Source: Legionellales bacterium UBA2469 (GTDB lineage: Bacteria; Pseudomonadota; Gammaproteobacteria; Legionellales; Legionellaceae). From it: a stretch of 8,270 nucleotides of DNA. Location of the stretch: the NCBI GenBank assembly GCA_002342175.1, contig DDPL01000008.1, positions 1-8,270 on the forward strand, given 5' to 3'. The notes under the pieces are model-generated. The model searched no databases and was not told the DNA's origin. It saw only the letters and a program-made list of their open reading frames with translations. This document shows, one piece after another, positions 1 to 7,003 of this stretch (positions within the stretch are counted from its first letter, which is position 1; every line of letters starts with the position of its first letter). A program made the translations under genes and the position numbers.

Positions 1-101
1 GCTTTATTCGTGATAAACTTTTTCAAAATCAACATGGCGCCTTTCGCGCCCAAGATGACCACCCCCAGAAACACCAATGTCATCAAATCACTGTTTAACA
101 T
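1..101 (-). CDS. Small membrane protein, N-terminal part (cut by window edge)
   Basis: Thirty-three complete codons are visible before the left edge, beginning MLNSDLMTLVFLGVVILGAK. Residues of about 6 to 28 form one hydrophobic stretch ending in a Lys-Lys pair, as expected for an N-terminal membrane helix with a basic flank. The start is supported by an AAGGA Shine-Dalgarno sequence 7 nt upstream (109-113, minus strand). The gene lies 37 bp downstream of the OTU-like protease gene in the same direction with no terminator between them, so the two are probably co-transcribed. I do not recognise the family. Because only the N-terminus is present, it could be a short single-pass protein or the first helix of something longer. 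Confidence 0.55.
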   Translation of the reverse strand, partial: MLNSDLMTLVFLGVVILGAKGAMLILKKFITNK

Positions 102-138
102 ACACCTATCCTTGTGTAATAGAAACTATCTTTTAAGA

Positions 139-1797
139 TTAACCAATTCGAGAAGATGATGCAACTGATGGTTTACATTTGTCCATCAAATACAAAGTTA
201 ATAGCGTTAACAGGGTCGCAATGAACATGGAAACCAACAATAACGTAAATACGGCACCAATGGGCGAAAAGGATAAAGCGGCCGCAGTCACTGCAACCAG
301 TTCAGGCGAACTACCCACAATAAGAGCCCCCAAAATCAAACCGCCTAAGCATCCATTTAAAGCATATCCAGGATATGCAGATGAAGGTTTTCGATTCCCA
401 AGCTTTGTTCGTCGGCGAGAGAAGTTGCGGTTCTGTTGTTGACTATTGTTATTAGCAACATCTTCATGCTTGCGAATAGTAACTTTAGGCCGAAGTTCAG
501 CAACTTGTCGTTGAAATTCCTGATTGTCACGTATCTCTCGTATCGTTTGAGCTCTAAGTTGGTCTTTTTGCTCGTCAATTTGGTTATAAAAATGACGTTT
601 GTTCTCCTCAGTAAGGTTAACATCAAACTTCAATCGACAACGCTGCAATTCTAAACGTAAATATTGTTCATCATACGGTTGACGATCTGGAACTTCTCCG
701 TACCGCGCCATGTACAGATCTAATGCAGCATGAGCACCATGTAATGCTAATAAATCACTGTATTGTTGTTTTACAGCATTACAATCATCTACACCTAATG
801 CTTCTATTTGGTGTGCATCAAGCTGATTAAACAATCCATTCAAATCTAAATTTGGCTCTTTTTCTACCAAATAATCGCGATTTTGAGCATTCAATTTTTG
901 GCGTTCCTTCACTAATTGGTTTCTTTTATCGGCGATATAACCGATATTCACTTCTTGGTGATGAACATCGACCGGTGCCTGCACTTCCAATGCGTTTTGT
1001 TTGGGCAAATAAAGTGTCCAATGTGCATTTCCTTCGTTATTTAGCCTAACGCCCATCTCATTCAATCCTAAGTTACTTGCAGGCGAAGGTTGTCCATTAG
1101 TTAAAATTTGAATCGGTATAACCAAGCAATCTGCCAGTGTTACCAAGCATTTTTCAGTTGCCCATGCATGGGAACCGTAATTTTGAGATCCGACATAGTG
1201 GTGCTCATAAGCAGCAATGACTCGCTCTCTAAAGCGTATAAAAGATGCTGCAATAAACTCATGATGAACAATCTTTTGATACTTCGGATTATGAGGATAT
1301 TTTAATTGTTCCAAACGTTCATCAATTGCCAAAGCGATTTCTTTGACCGGTTGAGATGTCTGTTGGCAGAGCGGATTCGCAAGAATATCCTGATGTATCA
1401 TCTGAGCACCAGGATGAACCTGCTCGACCAAAAATTGAAACTGAGCAAAAGCCGCGTCGTCTCTTGGGACCATTTGTTCAACGCGTTCTGGAATACTTAA
1501 AATATACTTATTGGCCAAAATTTTACGCAATGATTTTTGTAACCGATACATCAGCTCCTGGTTTTGAGTTTTATCTAAAATTTGGATTTCCGGCGTGAGT
1601 GCCGTATCAATATCTGCTATGGCCGCTGGATCGAGTCTTTTCCAATTTGCAATGGTTTCTTGCATACGCGCTGATGTTTCGGGGGACTTTGCCAAATGGA
1701 TAATACCCATCATTAAGGCATAATATCCACAATCCCCACCACCTGGATTATCAATTCGATCAAAAACAGTTGGTTTTATCTTAAAAAGGTTAAACAT
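139..1797 (-). CDS. OTU-like cysteine protease (candidate deubiquitinase effector) with C-terminal membrane segments
   Basis: The 552-residue product appears to be an OTU-superfamily cysteine protease. Seen directly: the catalytic-cysteine loop NPGGGDCGYYAL (Asp22-Cys23), a middle block GSHAWATEKCLVTLADCL (about 208-225) like the OTU core before the IPI strand, and the histidine motif NAHWTLYL (His259-Trp260). Roughly 185 residues, largely helical in character, separate the Cys loop from the core. In the Legionella Lot deubiquitinases (LotA, LotB, LotC) an extended helical insert sits in that place. Residues of about 285-445 are rich in Gln, Glu, Arg and Lys and look coiled-coil. Residues of about 478-538 form two or three hydrophobic membrane segments, then a short Ser-rich tail. 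An upstream in-frame ATG at 1854 would add 19 residues, but the best promoter lies inside that extension. The ATG at 1797 has GGAA 6 nt upstream (1804-1807). Cleavage of ubiquitin chains on a host membrane is inference; OTU proteases can also act on other substrates. Confidence 0.75.
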   Translation of the reverse strand: MFNLFKIKPTVFDRIDNPGGGDCGYYALMMGIIHLAKSPETSARMQETIANWKRLDPAAIADIDTALTPEIQILDKTQNQELMYRLQKSLRKILANKYILSIPERVEQMVPRDDAAFAQFQFLVEQVHPGAQMIHQDILANPLCQQTSQPVKEIALAIDERLEQLKYPHNPKYQKIVHHEFIAASFIRFRERVIAAYEHHYVGSQNYGSHAWATEKCLVTLADCLVIPIQILTNGQPSPASNLGLNEMGVRLNNEGNAHWTLYLPKQNALEVQAPVDVHHQEVNIGYIADKRNQLVKERQKLNAQNRDYLVEKEPNLDLNGLFNQLDAHQIEALGVDDCNAVKQQYSDLLALHGAHAALDLYMARYGEVPDRQPYDEQYLRLELQRCRLKFDVNLTEENKRHFYNQIDEQKDQLRAQTIREIRDNQEFQRQVAELRPKVTIRKHEDVANNNSQQQNRNFSRRRTKLGNRKPSSAYPGYALNGCLGGLILGALIVGSSPELVAVTAAALSFSPIGAVFTLLLVSMFIATLLTLLTLYLMDKCKPSVASSSRIG

Positions 1798-1833
1798 TCT
1801 TAATTCCGCACGCCAAAGCAAAAGACTTGGAAT

Positions 1834-1842
1834 ATTATAACA
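1834..1842 (-). promoter_or_regulatory. Extended -10 promoter for the OTU-like protease gene
   Basis: On the minus strand the sequence reads TGTTATAAT, a perfect extended -10 element (TG-N-TATAAT). A start near 1827 would give a leader of about 30 nt before the ATG at 1797. The -35 position (about 1857-1862) is poor, which is normal for extended -10 promoters. Its place inside the longest possible reading frame is the main reason for preferring the start at 1797 over 1854. Confidence 0.6.
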
Positions 1843-1868
1843 CATTATTCTCAATTAGAGAACATTTT

Positions 1869-1882
1869 TATTTGCGCAAATA
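1869..1882. promoter_or_regulatory. 14-bp perfect palindrome between divergent promoters, possible operator
   Basis: TATTTGCGCAAATA is its own reverse complement. Its centre (1875/1876) lies about 36 bp upstream of the predicted chitinase transcription start and about 48 bp upstream of the predicted OTU gene start. It covers the -35 region of the chitinase promoter. The position suits a dimeric regulator acting on both genes. I cannot name the regulator from the sequence. AT-rich palindromes can arise by chance, but the central TTGCGCAA is GC-containing and unlike the surrounding DNA. Confidence 0.45.
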
Positions 1883-1896
1883 TCACAAAAAAATTA

Positions 1897-1905
1897 TGAT
1901 ATAAT
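1897..1905 (+). promoter_or_regulatory. Extended -10 promoter for the chitinase gene
   Basis: TGATATAAT is a perfect extended -10 element (TG-N-TATAAT). Transcription would begin near 1912, giving a leader of about 24 nt that carries the AAGGA ribosome-binding site. The -35 position (about 1877-1882) is weak and overlaps the right half of the palindrome. Confidence 0.6.
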
Positions 1906-1924
1906 TAATATGCAACAACGAACG

Positions 1925-1929
1925 AAGGA
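1925..1929 (+). promoter_or_regulatory. Ribosome-binding site that fixes a TTG start for the chitinase
   Basis: AAGGA directly abuts the first in-frame TTG (1930) but lies 6 nt before the TTG at 1936, the normal spacing. It therefore selects 1936. There is no ATG start that fits both the frame and this site. Confidence 0.7.
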
Positions 1930-1935
1930 TTGGTT

Positions 1936-3627
1936 TTGAAATATTTTTTATGGTTAATTACCATCATCAGCCCATTATCATTTGCAGGGCACCCCGATTT
2001 AACTTATGAGTACACGATTCCCTACAATGGTGGAGGGCAATTGATCGTTATTAATCATACCAATAGCCCTATTAGCATAAGCTCATTTTCATTCAAAACC
2101 AACGCCAAGATATTAGAAACACCTTGGGGAAGTCTATGGAATTGGCAATCAACCCTCGATGTAAAACCCGGGACCAATCAACTTGAATATCAATACGTTA
2201 TTTATGAAAATCCTGCGGTGACCATTCCAGCGGCAGGAACTGCGATTTTATCTTATAACATCGACCCATCCAGCATCCTAGGTCCTTATCAAGTTGCCAT
2301 GGAACCCAACTCAATGAGTGTAAAAATACTAAACACAACACAGAATACCTTGGTTCCCATTGAGGGATTATGTCAAAATCAAACATGTCTTGATCCGGGA
2401 CATGGTCATCGTATTATGGGGTATTTGACCAGCTGGTCTTATTGGCACGTCCCTAAATTCAGCGCAAAACAAATGCCTTGGAACAAAATCAACATGGTAT
2501 CTTATGCCCATTTTATTTTCGATAACAGTGGCAATATCAGTTTATATGATGCAGATGCCGATAGTGCAAATATTCCCGTCATATCCCAGGCACGACGCAA
2601 ATATCCTTATCTTCAGGCTCTCATGTCATTTGGTGGCTGGTCTTGGTCTAACACTCCGCCAAATTGGCATTGTGCCATTGGCGAGAGCCCTAATGGTCCC
2701 GCAGCCTGTTTTCAACAGATGGCTGCCAACCCGCAAGCGGTAAAAAGCTTTGTCAAGAATGCCGTCATAGGTATGCGCGAAATAAATTTTAGTGGCATCG
2801 ACATCGATTGGGAGTTTCCTAGCACGCCTGAGGATATCCATCACTATATAAACCTCCTCCAGGAATTACGATTGGCACTGGATACGCAAGGCGAACAAGA
2901 TGGTGTTCACTACCAATTAACGATTGCGGTAAGCGGTGGTGCAGATAAAATCAAAAACTTAAGCCCGGAGCAATGGCAAACCTTGAATCAGATTGTCGAC
3001 CAAATTGATGTGATGACCTATGACTTCCATGGCGCCTTTGATCAAGGCTATACGGGCAGCAATTTTCAGTCTGCTATGGCGCTTGATCCACAATGGGACC
3101 CTAGTTTTAGTTCACCAATTCTAGGTCAGTATAATGTCAACGATGCATTAAATAATTATCTTAAAATGGGTGTTTCACCAAAAAAACTGGTTATCGGGAT
3201 CCCTTTATACGGGCGCATGGTATCGATATCATCCGCCGGGGAGCACAAAGGCCTTTACCAACCCATCACTGGCACGCCCCAAGGCGAATGGGACAATATT
3301 CAATCAGGGTTTACAGGTTTACTTGACTACAGCTGTATCATCGATGACAAACACTGTGGTAATCAATTTAAGCGTCCCCCATTAACTTTCATGCAACCAT
3401 TAAGAAATAATGAAGGTTATTATGCCAGAACACCTTGGGGATATTCGGAAAACCTATTTTTAACCTTTGATGATGCGACATCTGCAGCTTACAAATCCAA
3501 TTGGGTAAAAAACAAAGGACTTTTGGGCGTCATGCTTTGGGATTGTTCAGGTGATATCGACACCAATGACAAACGCTCCATCATTGGTGCGATTTCAGCA
3601 GCCTATTCGGAACGTCCCCGAATGTGA
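1936..3627 (+). CDS. Secreted chitinase, glycoside hydrolase family 18
   Basis: The 563-residue enzyme should hydrolyse beta-1,4 bonds of chitin outside the cell. From the TTG start, residues 1-17 form a signal peptide (MKYFLWLITIISPLSFA, likely cut before Gly18). Residues of about 20-140 look like a beta-sandwich accessory domain, possibly carbohydrate-binding, joined by a linker with Cys146 and Cys151. The GH18 barrel follows: MGYLTSWSYW near 161, the SFGG motif at 231-234, the catalytic motif GIDIDWEFP with Asp289, Asp291 and general acid Glu293, MTYDFHG with Tyr362-Asp363, and the closing LWDCSGD with Trp535. Further cysteine pairs (246/258, 467/474) suit an exported, disulfide-bonded protein. 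Position 286 is Ser where the GH18 active-site pattern has Asp or Asn. Chitinases of Legionella leave the cell by type II secretion; that route here is inference. The gene is divergent from the OTU gene, and its last 11 codons overlap the helicase gene. Confidence 0.95.
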   Translation: MKYFLWLITIISPLSFAGHPDLTYEYTIPYNGGGQLIVINHTNSPISISSFSFKTNAKILETPWGSLWNWQSTLDVKPGTNQLEYQYVIYENPAVTIPAAGTAILSYNIDPSSILGPYQVAMEPNSMSVKILNTTQNTLVPIEGLCQNQTCLDPGHGHRIMGYLTSWSYWHVPKFSAKQMPWNKINMVSYAHFIFDNSGNISLYDADADSANIPVISQARRKYPYLQALMSFGGWSWSNTPPNWHCAIGESPNGPAACFQQMAANPQAVKSFVKNAVIGMREINFSGIDIDWEFPSTPEDIHHYINLLQELRLALDTQGEQDGVHYQLTIAVSGGADKIKNLSPEQWQTLNQIVDQIDVMTYDFHGAFDQGYTGSNFQSAMALDPQWDPSFSSPILGQYNVNDALNNYLKMGVSPKKLVIGIPLYGRMVSISSAGEHKGLYQPITGTPQGEWDNIQSGFTGLLDYSCIIDDKHCGNQFKRPPLTFMQPLRNNEGYYARTPWGYSENLFLTFDDATSAAYKSNWVKNKGLLGVMLWDCSGDIDTNDKRSIIGAISAAYSERPRM

Positions 3628-6600
3628 TGCATTATACTGCTCCAAATATCGCCCAATACACGCCCGTACCAAGGAATTGATTGTTACAATTCTTTCGATG
3701 ATATCCTCTCGATTCGCCTCTAGCAGATTATCGATAGCATTGGGGTTATCAGGCGAATCAGGGAGTTTGATTTCCTTATGCATTAAATGTGCAACCGTTA
3801 TTTTTTGTAAATTTTCATCATGTTCTAGAATCGTTTTTAAACTTTCACATCCGTATTGCGATTCGGTTAACCAAAATAATGGATATGTTTTTTGTTGATT
3901 AATTTTATTTTCTTGAATAATTGCATCTTTCATCAATAGGTCATCCATCAAATTAGATTCTTGAATCATCGTGCAAAACATGGAGTCCAAACTCATTTGT
4001 CGGCAGAGATAAAAAAATAAACTTGTTGTTTCATGGGGCTGTGGTTGAACAAGTGAAACCAAATCCGCCATTTTAATTTGAGAAAATAATTCAAATTTAT
4101 TTTGTAAGATATTCCAGAGCAAATTCATTCCATGTTCACAACGAGCGAGCCAGTAAATGGGCGAACTGTTTTTAAGCGGCGATATAATGCTACAGTCAAA
4201 TCGTTGAAATAAATGTTCATAAGTCATCGCATCAAAAATATCTTGCCGAAGCTCTATTAAGTTTTCTAATAATGCCTTACTGAAGGGTGATTTCATACAT
4301 AGTGCATGAAATGGAGAGTCTCCCGAATGCCAATTGGCCAATGACAATCGAAAAAAAGCATCCGCTGAGATGATTTGAGGATTAACTTGTACCCACTCAT
4401 TTAATAGCACCACACCATGTCGTTCAAAACATAAGTTGTACAACACTGATGTATTTTGTACATCATCAAAAACATCATCTATCGACTGGCATAAATCATG
4501 CGTGGTTAATGTATGCATGATATGTGGTGACATGTTCAAAATTCGTCGAAGCGTCATAACACCTTCTTTGGTACGACTCAATTGAAATAAAGCCGATAAA
4601 TCATATCGGCCCTGTGGATGGGCTAAAAGCACTTCCGGTGTGATGGCAAGCAGTTTTAGCGGTTGGCGTGCGAACAATTCCAATAAGAAGACTTCTTTAT
4701 GACACATCCAAGAAAAAGTTGATTGACCATTTTCAAGGGGTTTGATTAAATCATCCCTATCCATCAATTGCCGCTCTGAAACATAAAATTCCCAGGCTTT
4801 ATCATAATCAGCCCCCAAATAATCGGTCAGGAATTTTTTTTCTTCAATGGATAATTGCAATACATTTTCATTTTTAACTGCAGATTTAAAAAAACCTTGT
4901 GAACTCGGTGTTGATGCATCACTGCATTTCGAACATAGCGCTTGAAATTCTCGGAGACGGTAATTTAGATTTGTTTTAGCCATCCGCCATGCCTCATCTA
5001 ATAATCCCTCTCTCAACAAATCTTCAATCCGACGTTGCCAATTGACAGGTGTTGAACGATCAACTTTCATTTCTATAGGTGCGGCTTTATGTTGAAAATC
5101 AATCGTTTTTGGTCGCAAAAAATCACAAATGTAATGATGAACATGTCGCTTATTTTCGATGACGATAAGGGTGTCAGTTGCCCGTGTTGCCGTAATAAAA
5201 AATTGGTTACAAATGGGCGCTAGTTCATCTTGTTCTTCACCTCGTATGGCGCGCCCGATTTTTTCGGGACTATGAATTTCTTTTCGCCCTCTTAAACTCT
5301 GATGGATTGGGAAAAAAGCTTCTTGCTCAAGCAAGCGATAAGCAATCACACGTGGAAATTCCAGTCCCTTAATTTGTTCTGCCGTCAACACCATATTGGA
5401 AGGGAAATGGGATTGCGCTTCCTCAAGTAACTGTAATGAAGTGACCACAACGGTATCAGCATCGCCATCAATAGAGGCTTTTATTTGATGCAAGGATTCA
5501 ACAACATTATCCATCCAAATAAATTGTCCTTCATGCGGTTCGGTATTTTCAGGAATATAACAATAACCATCTTTTTCTAAAACACCGCCCGTTACCGCAT
5601 ATTTTAAATTGAGCACCTGATTGGCAAATTCAATAACTTTCTGAGGGCAACGCTTGGTTTCCATCAGTTCATGGCAATCTATATGTTCCACGCCCAATAA
5701 TTGTTTGACCATATGCACTTTAGAGACACTATCGTGCAAACTTTGATGAGAGTCCATAAAACAAGTGACCTGTTTGTTTTGTGCAAGGCTGACTATATTT
5801 TTTAATTGCAGTGGTGATAAATCTTGTGCTTCATCAATGATGACATGATCATAAATATTCATGGCTCCTGTGTAATCATGGAAGCTCATATCCGTGAGGT
5901 GGTGCATTTGCAGATATGCCATATAATCTTGATAAATCGTCCAAAGCAATTCAGAAGCCGTTTCTAACCGAAACAAAGTGTGACGTTGCGTTCGATAGAG
6001 ATACTCCTCTTGTGTAAAACCGCTCATCATTCGCATTTCTTGATACATCAATTCTTGCAACGTTGCATGGTGATTTTTTGGCTTTAGTTGAATGGTTATT
6101 TCCGGATTACAATACTTAAGAAACCATCGGTAAAAGTCTTTCTTGTCAACCGTTTGACTAGAAATCTCAAAAAGCCGTTGATAATGTTGGAACGAAAGTT
6201 TTGATTCATGTTCAGGTTGATACTCTAGTGAATCGCGCCAAATGCTATACATATTTGCAGCCAAGCGTGGTGACTGTACCACATATAAAATCTTTTGTAC
6301 TTCAGTGGATTCATACAGTTTTTTTAACATCCATGACATTGCAACCAAACTTTTTCCTGAACCGGGCATCCCCGTTACCAATTTACGAAGTCCTGATTGC
6401 AACACCTGTGCTTGTGTCGAATTGAGACACATGTATTGTTGATTGTAATAAGTTAATTCTTCGACAGGGTGAGGCGCCTCTTCCAGTTGCTCAAATCCAA
6501 TTACAGGAACATCAATCTGCTGAGAGATAAAATCCCAATCGTCTTCGAGCATGGTTTTAAGATACCCAGGTTTTAAGAAAATTTCGCGGTTATAACGATG

Positions 6601-6861
6601 ATCGAGCATGACATCCAGCAATACCCAATAGGGCTGGTTTTGAATGATTACTTTAGTCACAATGGCCCGAATTTTTTCATTTAAGCGAAAACTAAATGGA
6701 ATATAGGGTCCAGAGTTTTTGCGCAGCTTTTCAAAAGATGCACCTCTTGAAAATGAGTCACTTTGTAAAGTCGATAAAATTTTCTCATGATATTGTTTAA
6801 AAGCCCCATTTTTTTTTCTTAAAACACGAGATCCCAATAAAACACTTAAAAACTTCGGCAT
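3595..6861 (-). CDS. RelE-like / UvrD-type SF1 ATPase / tandem-repeat fusion protein
   Basis: The 1088-residue protein has three modules. Residues of about 9-105 resemble the RelE/ParE toxin fold: a helical stretch, then SFRLNEKIRAIV (57-68) and VLLDVMLDHRYNREIF (80-95). Residues of about 146-583 form a superfamily 1 helicase core: Q-motif-like LNSTQAQVLQSG (146-157), Walker A GMPGSGKS (164-171), Walker B VIIDEAQD (340-347), motif III-like CFMDSHQSLHD (367-377), motif V-like LTAEQIKGLEFPRVI (492-506), and motif VI ITATRATDTLIV with Arg560. Residues 714-1041 contain seven degenerate repeats. ATP-driven action on nucleic acid is expected from the core; the substrate is unknown. It could be a repair or defence helicase, or a factor with a protein-binding tail. 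No clear Shine-Dalgarno precedes the ATG, but a fitting promoter does, and the RelE-like homology begins almost at once, so the start is probably right. It converges with the chitinase gene and diverges from the HAD-like gene. Confidence 0.85.
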   Translation of the reverse strand: MPKFLSVLLGSRVLRKKNGAFKQYHEKILSTLQSDSFSRGASFEKLRKNSGPYIPFSFRLNEKIRAIVTKVIIQNQPYWVLLDVMLDHRYNREIFLKPGYLKTMLEDDWDFISQQIDVPVIGFEQLEEAPHPVEELTYYNQQYMCLNSTQAQVLQSGLRKLVTGMPGSGKSLVAMSWMLKKLYESTEVQKILYVVQSPRLAANMYSIWRDSLEYQPEHESKLSFQHYQRLFEISSQTVDKKDFYRWFLKYCNPEITIQLKPKNHHATLQELMYQEMRMMSGFTQEEYLYRTQRHTLFRLETASELLWTIYQDYMAYLQMHHLTDMSFHDYTGAMNIYDHVIIDEAQDLSPLQLKNIVSLAQNKQVTCFMDSHQSLHDSVSKVHMVKQLLGVEHIDCHELMETKRCPQKVIEFANQVLNLKYAVTGGVLEKDGYCYIPENTEPHEGQFIWMDNVVESLHQIKASIDGDADTVVVTSLQLLEEAQSHFPSNMVLTAEQIKGLEFPRVIAYRLLEQEAFFPIHQSLRGRKEIHSPEKIGRAIRGEEQDELAPICNQFFITATRATDTLIVIENKRHVHHYICDFLRPKTIDFQHKAAPIEMKVDRSTPVNWQRRIEDLLREGLLDEAWRMAKTNLNYRLREFQALCSKCSDASTPSSQGFFKSAVKNENVLQLSIEEKKFLTDYLGADYDKAWEFYVSERQLMDRDDLIKPLENGQSTFSWMCHKEVFLLELFARQPLKLLAITPEVLLAHPQGRYDLSALFQLSRTKEGVMTLRRILNMSPHIMHTLTTHDLCQSIDDVFDDVQNTSVLYNLCFERHGVVLLNEWVQVNPQIISADAFFRLSLANWHSGDSPFHALCMKSPFSKALLENLIELRQDIFDAMTYEHLFQRFDCSIISPLKNSSPIYWLARCEHGMNLLWNILQNKFELFSQIKMADLVSLVQPQPHETTSLFFYLCRQMSLDSMFCTMIQESNLMDDLLMKDAIIQENKINQQKTYPLFWLTESQYGCESLKTILEHDENLQKITVAHLMHKEIKLPDSPDNPNAIDNLLEANREDIIERIVTINSLVRACIGRYLEQYNASHSGTFRIGC
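3739..4722 (-). repeat. Seven degenerate tandem protein repeats (residues 714-1041 of the helicase fusion)
   Basis: Units begin at residues 714, 756, 805, 849, 900, 947 and 993, giving periods of about 42-51 residues. Each opens with a signature such as SPIYWLARCEHG, YPLFWLTESQYG, SPFHALCMKS, SVLYNLCFERHG or SALFQLSRTKEG. The shared pattern is S-x-[LIF]-[FYH]-x-[LM]-[CAST], then often Gly, then a Leu-rich helix and a second helix ending near His/Asp-Leu. This suggests a two-helix solenoid, as in ankyrin- or TPR-like scaffolds, but it matches neither consensus by eye. Divergence between the units points to old duplication. Confidence 0.7.
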
Positions 6862-6894
6862 GGTATGAAAATATAGCGATGAATAAGGTTCGCG

Positions 6895-6903
6895 ATAATA
6901 TCA
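6895..6903 (-). promoter_or_regulatory. Extended -10 promoter for the helicase fusion gene
   Basis: On the minus strand the sequence reads TGATATTAT, an extended -10 element with one mismatch to TATAAT. Transcription would begin near 6888, about 27 nt before the ATG. Only weak -35 candidates are present (TTTCAA at 6917-6922, 16 bp away). Confidence 0.5.
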
Positions 6904-6973
6904 CATAAAAATCATTTTGAAATAAATCTGTTCAATTATTTGGTCGTTGCACAATGGCTTTTAAGTATGGTAA

Positions 6974-6979
6974 TATAAT
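6974..6979 (+). promoter_or_regulatory. -10 element for the HAD-like gene
   Basis: A consensus TATAAT lies 24 nt before the ATG at 7004. Transcription would begin near 6986, leaving a leader of only about 18 nt with no Shine-Dalgarno sequence. No good -35 is present at 17 bp; TTGCAC at 6947-6952 is 21 bp away, too far for a normal spacer. Confidence 0.45.
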
Positions 6980-7003
6980 TTTTTATACAAATTTTTCAAA
7001 AAA

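Noticed and set aside
36..50. GGCGC-CTTTC-GCGCC hairpin as a possible terminator
   Set aside because: It lies inside the coding part of the small membrane protein, the stem is only 5 bp, and no T-tract follows on either strand.
179..442. Plus-strand open frame of 87 codons opposite the OTU gene, and similar frames opposite or out of frame with the other large genes
   Set aside because: They have no ribosome-binding sites or recognisable domains and lie across well-supported genes, so they are shadows.
1798..1854. N-terminal 19-residue extension of the OTU-like protein from the ATG at 1854
   Set aside because: The best extended -10 promoter (1834-1842) lies within it, and the internal ATG at 1797 has a suitable GGAA site.
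1910..1939. Nine-codon mini-reading frame (MQQRTKDWF) ending across the chitinase TTG start, like a coupled leader peptide
   Set aside because: Its ATG has no ribosome-binding site and lies about 2 nt upstream of the predicted transcription start (about 1912), so it is probably not in the message.
6917..6935. Inverted repeat TTGAA-N9-TTCAA upstream of the helicase fusion gene
   Set aside because: Arms of 5 bp in very AT-rich DNA are expected by chance, and the arms do not extend.
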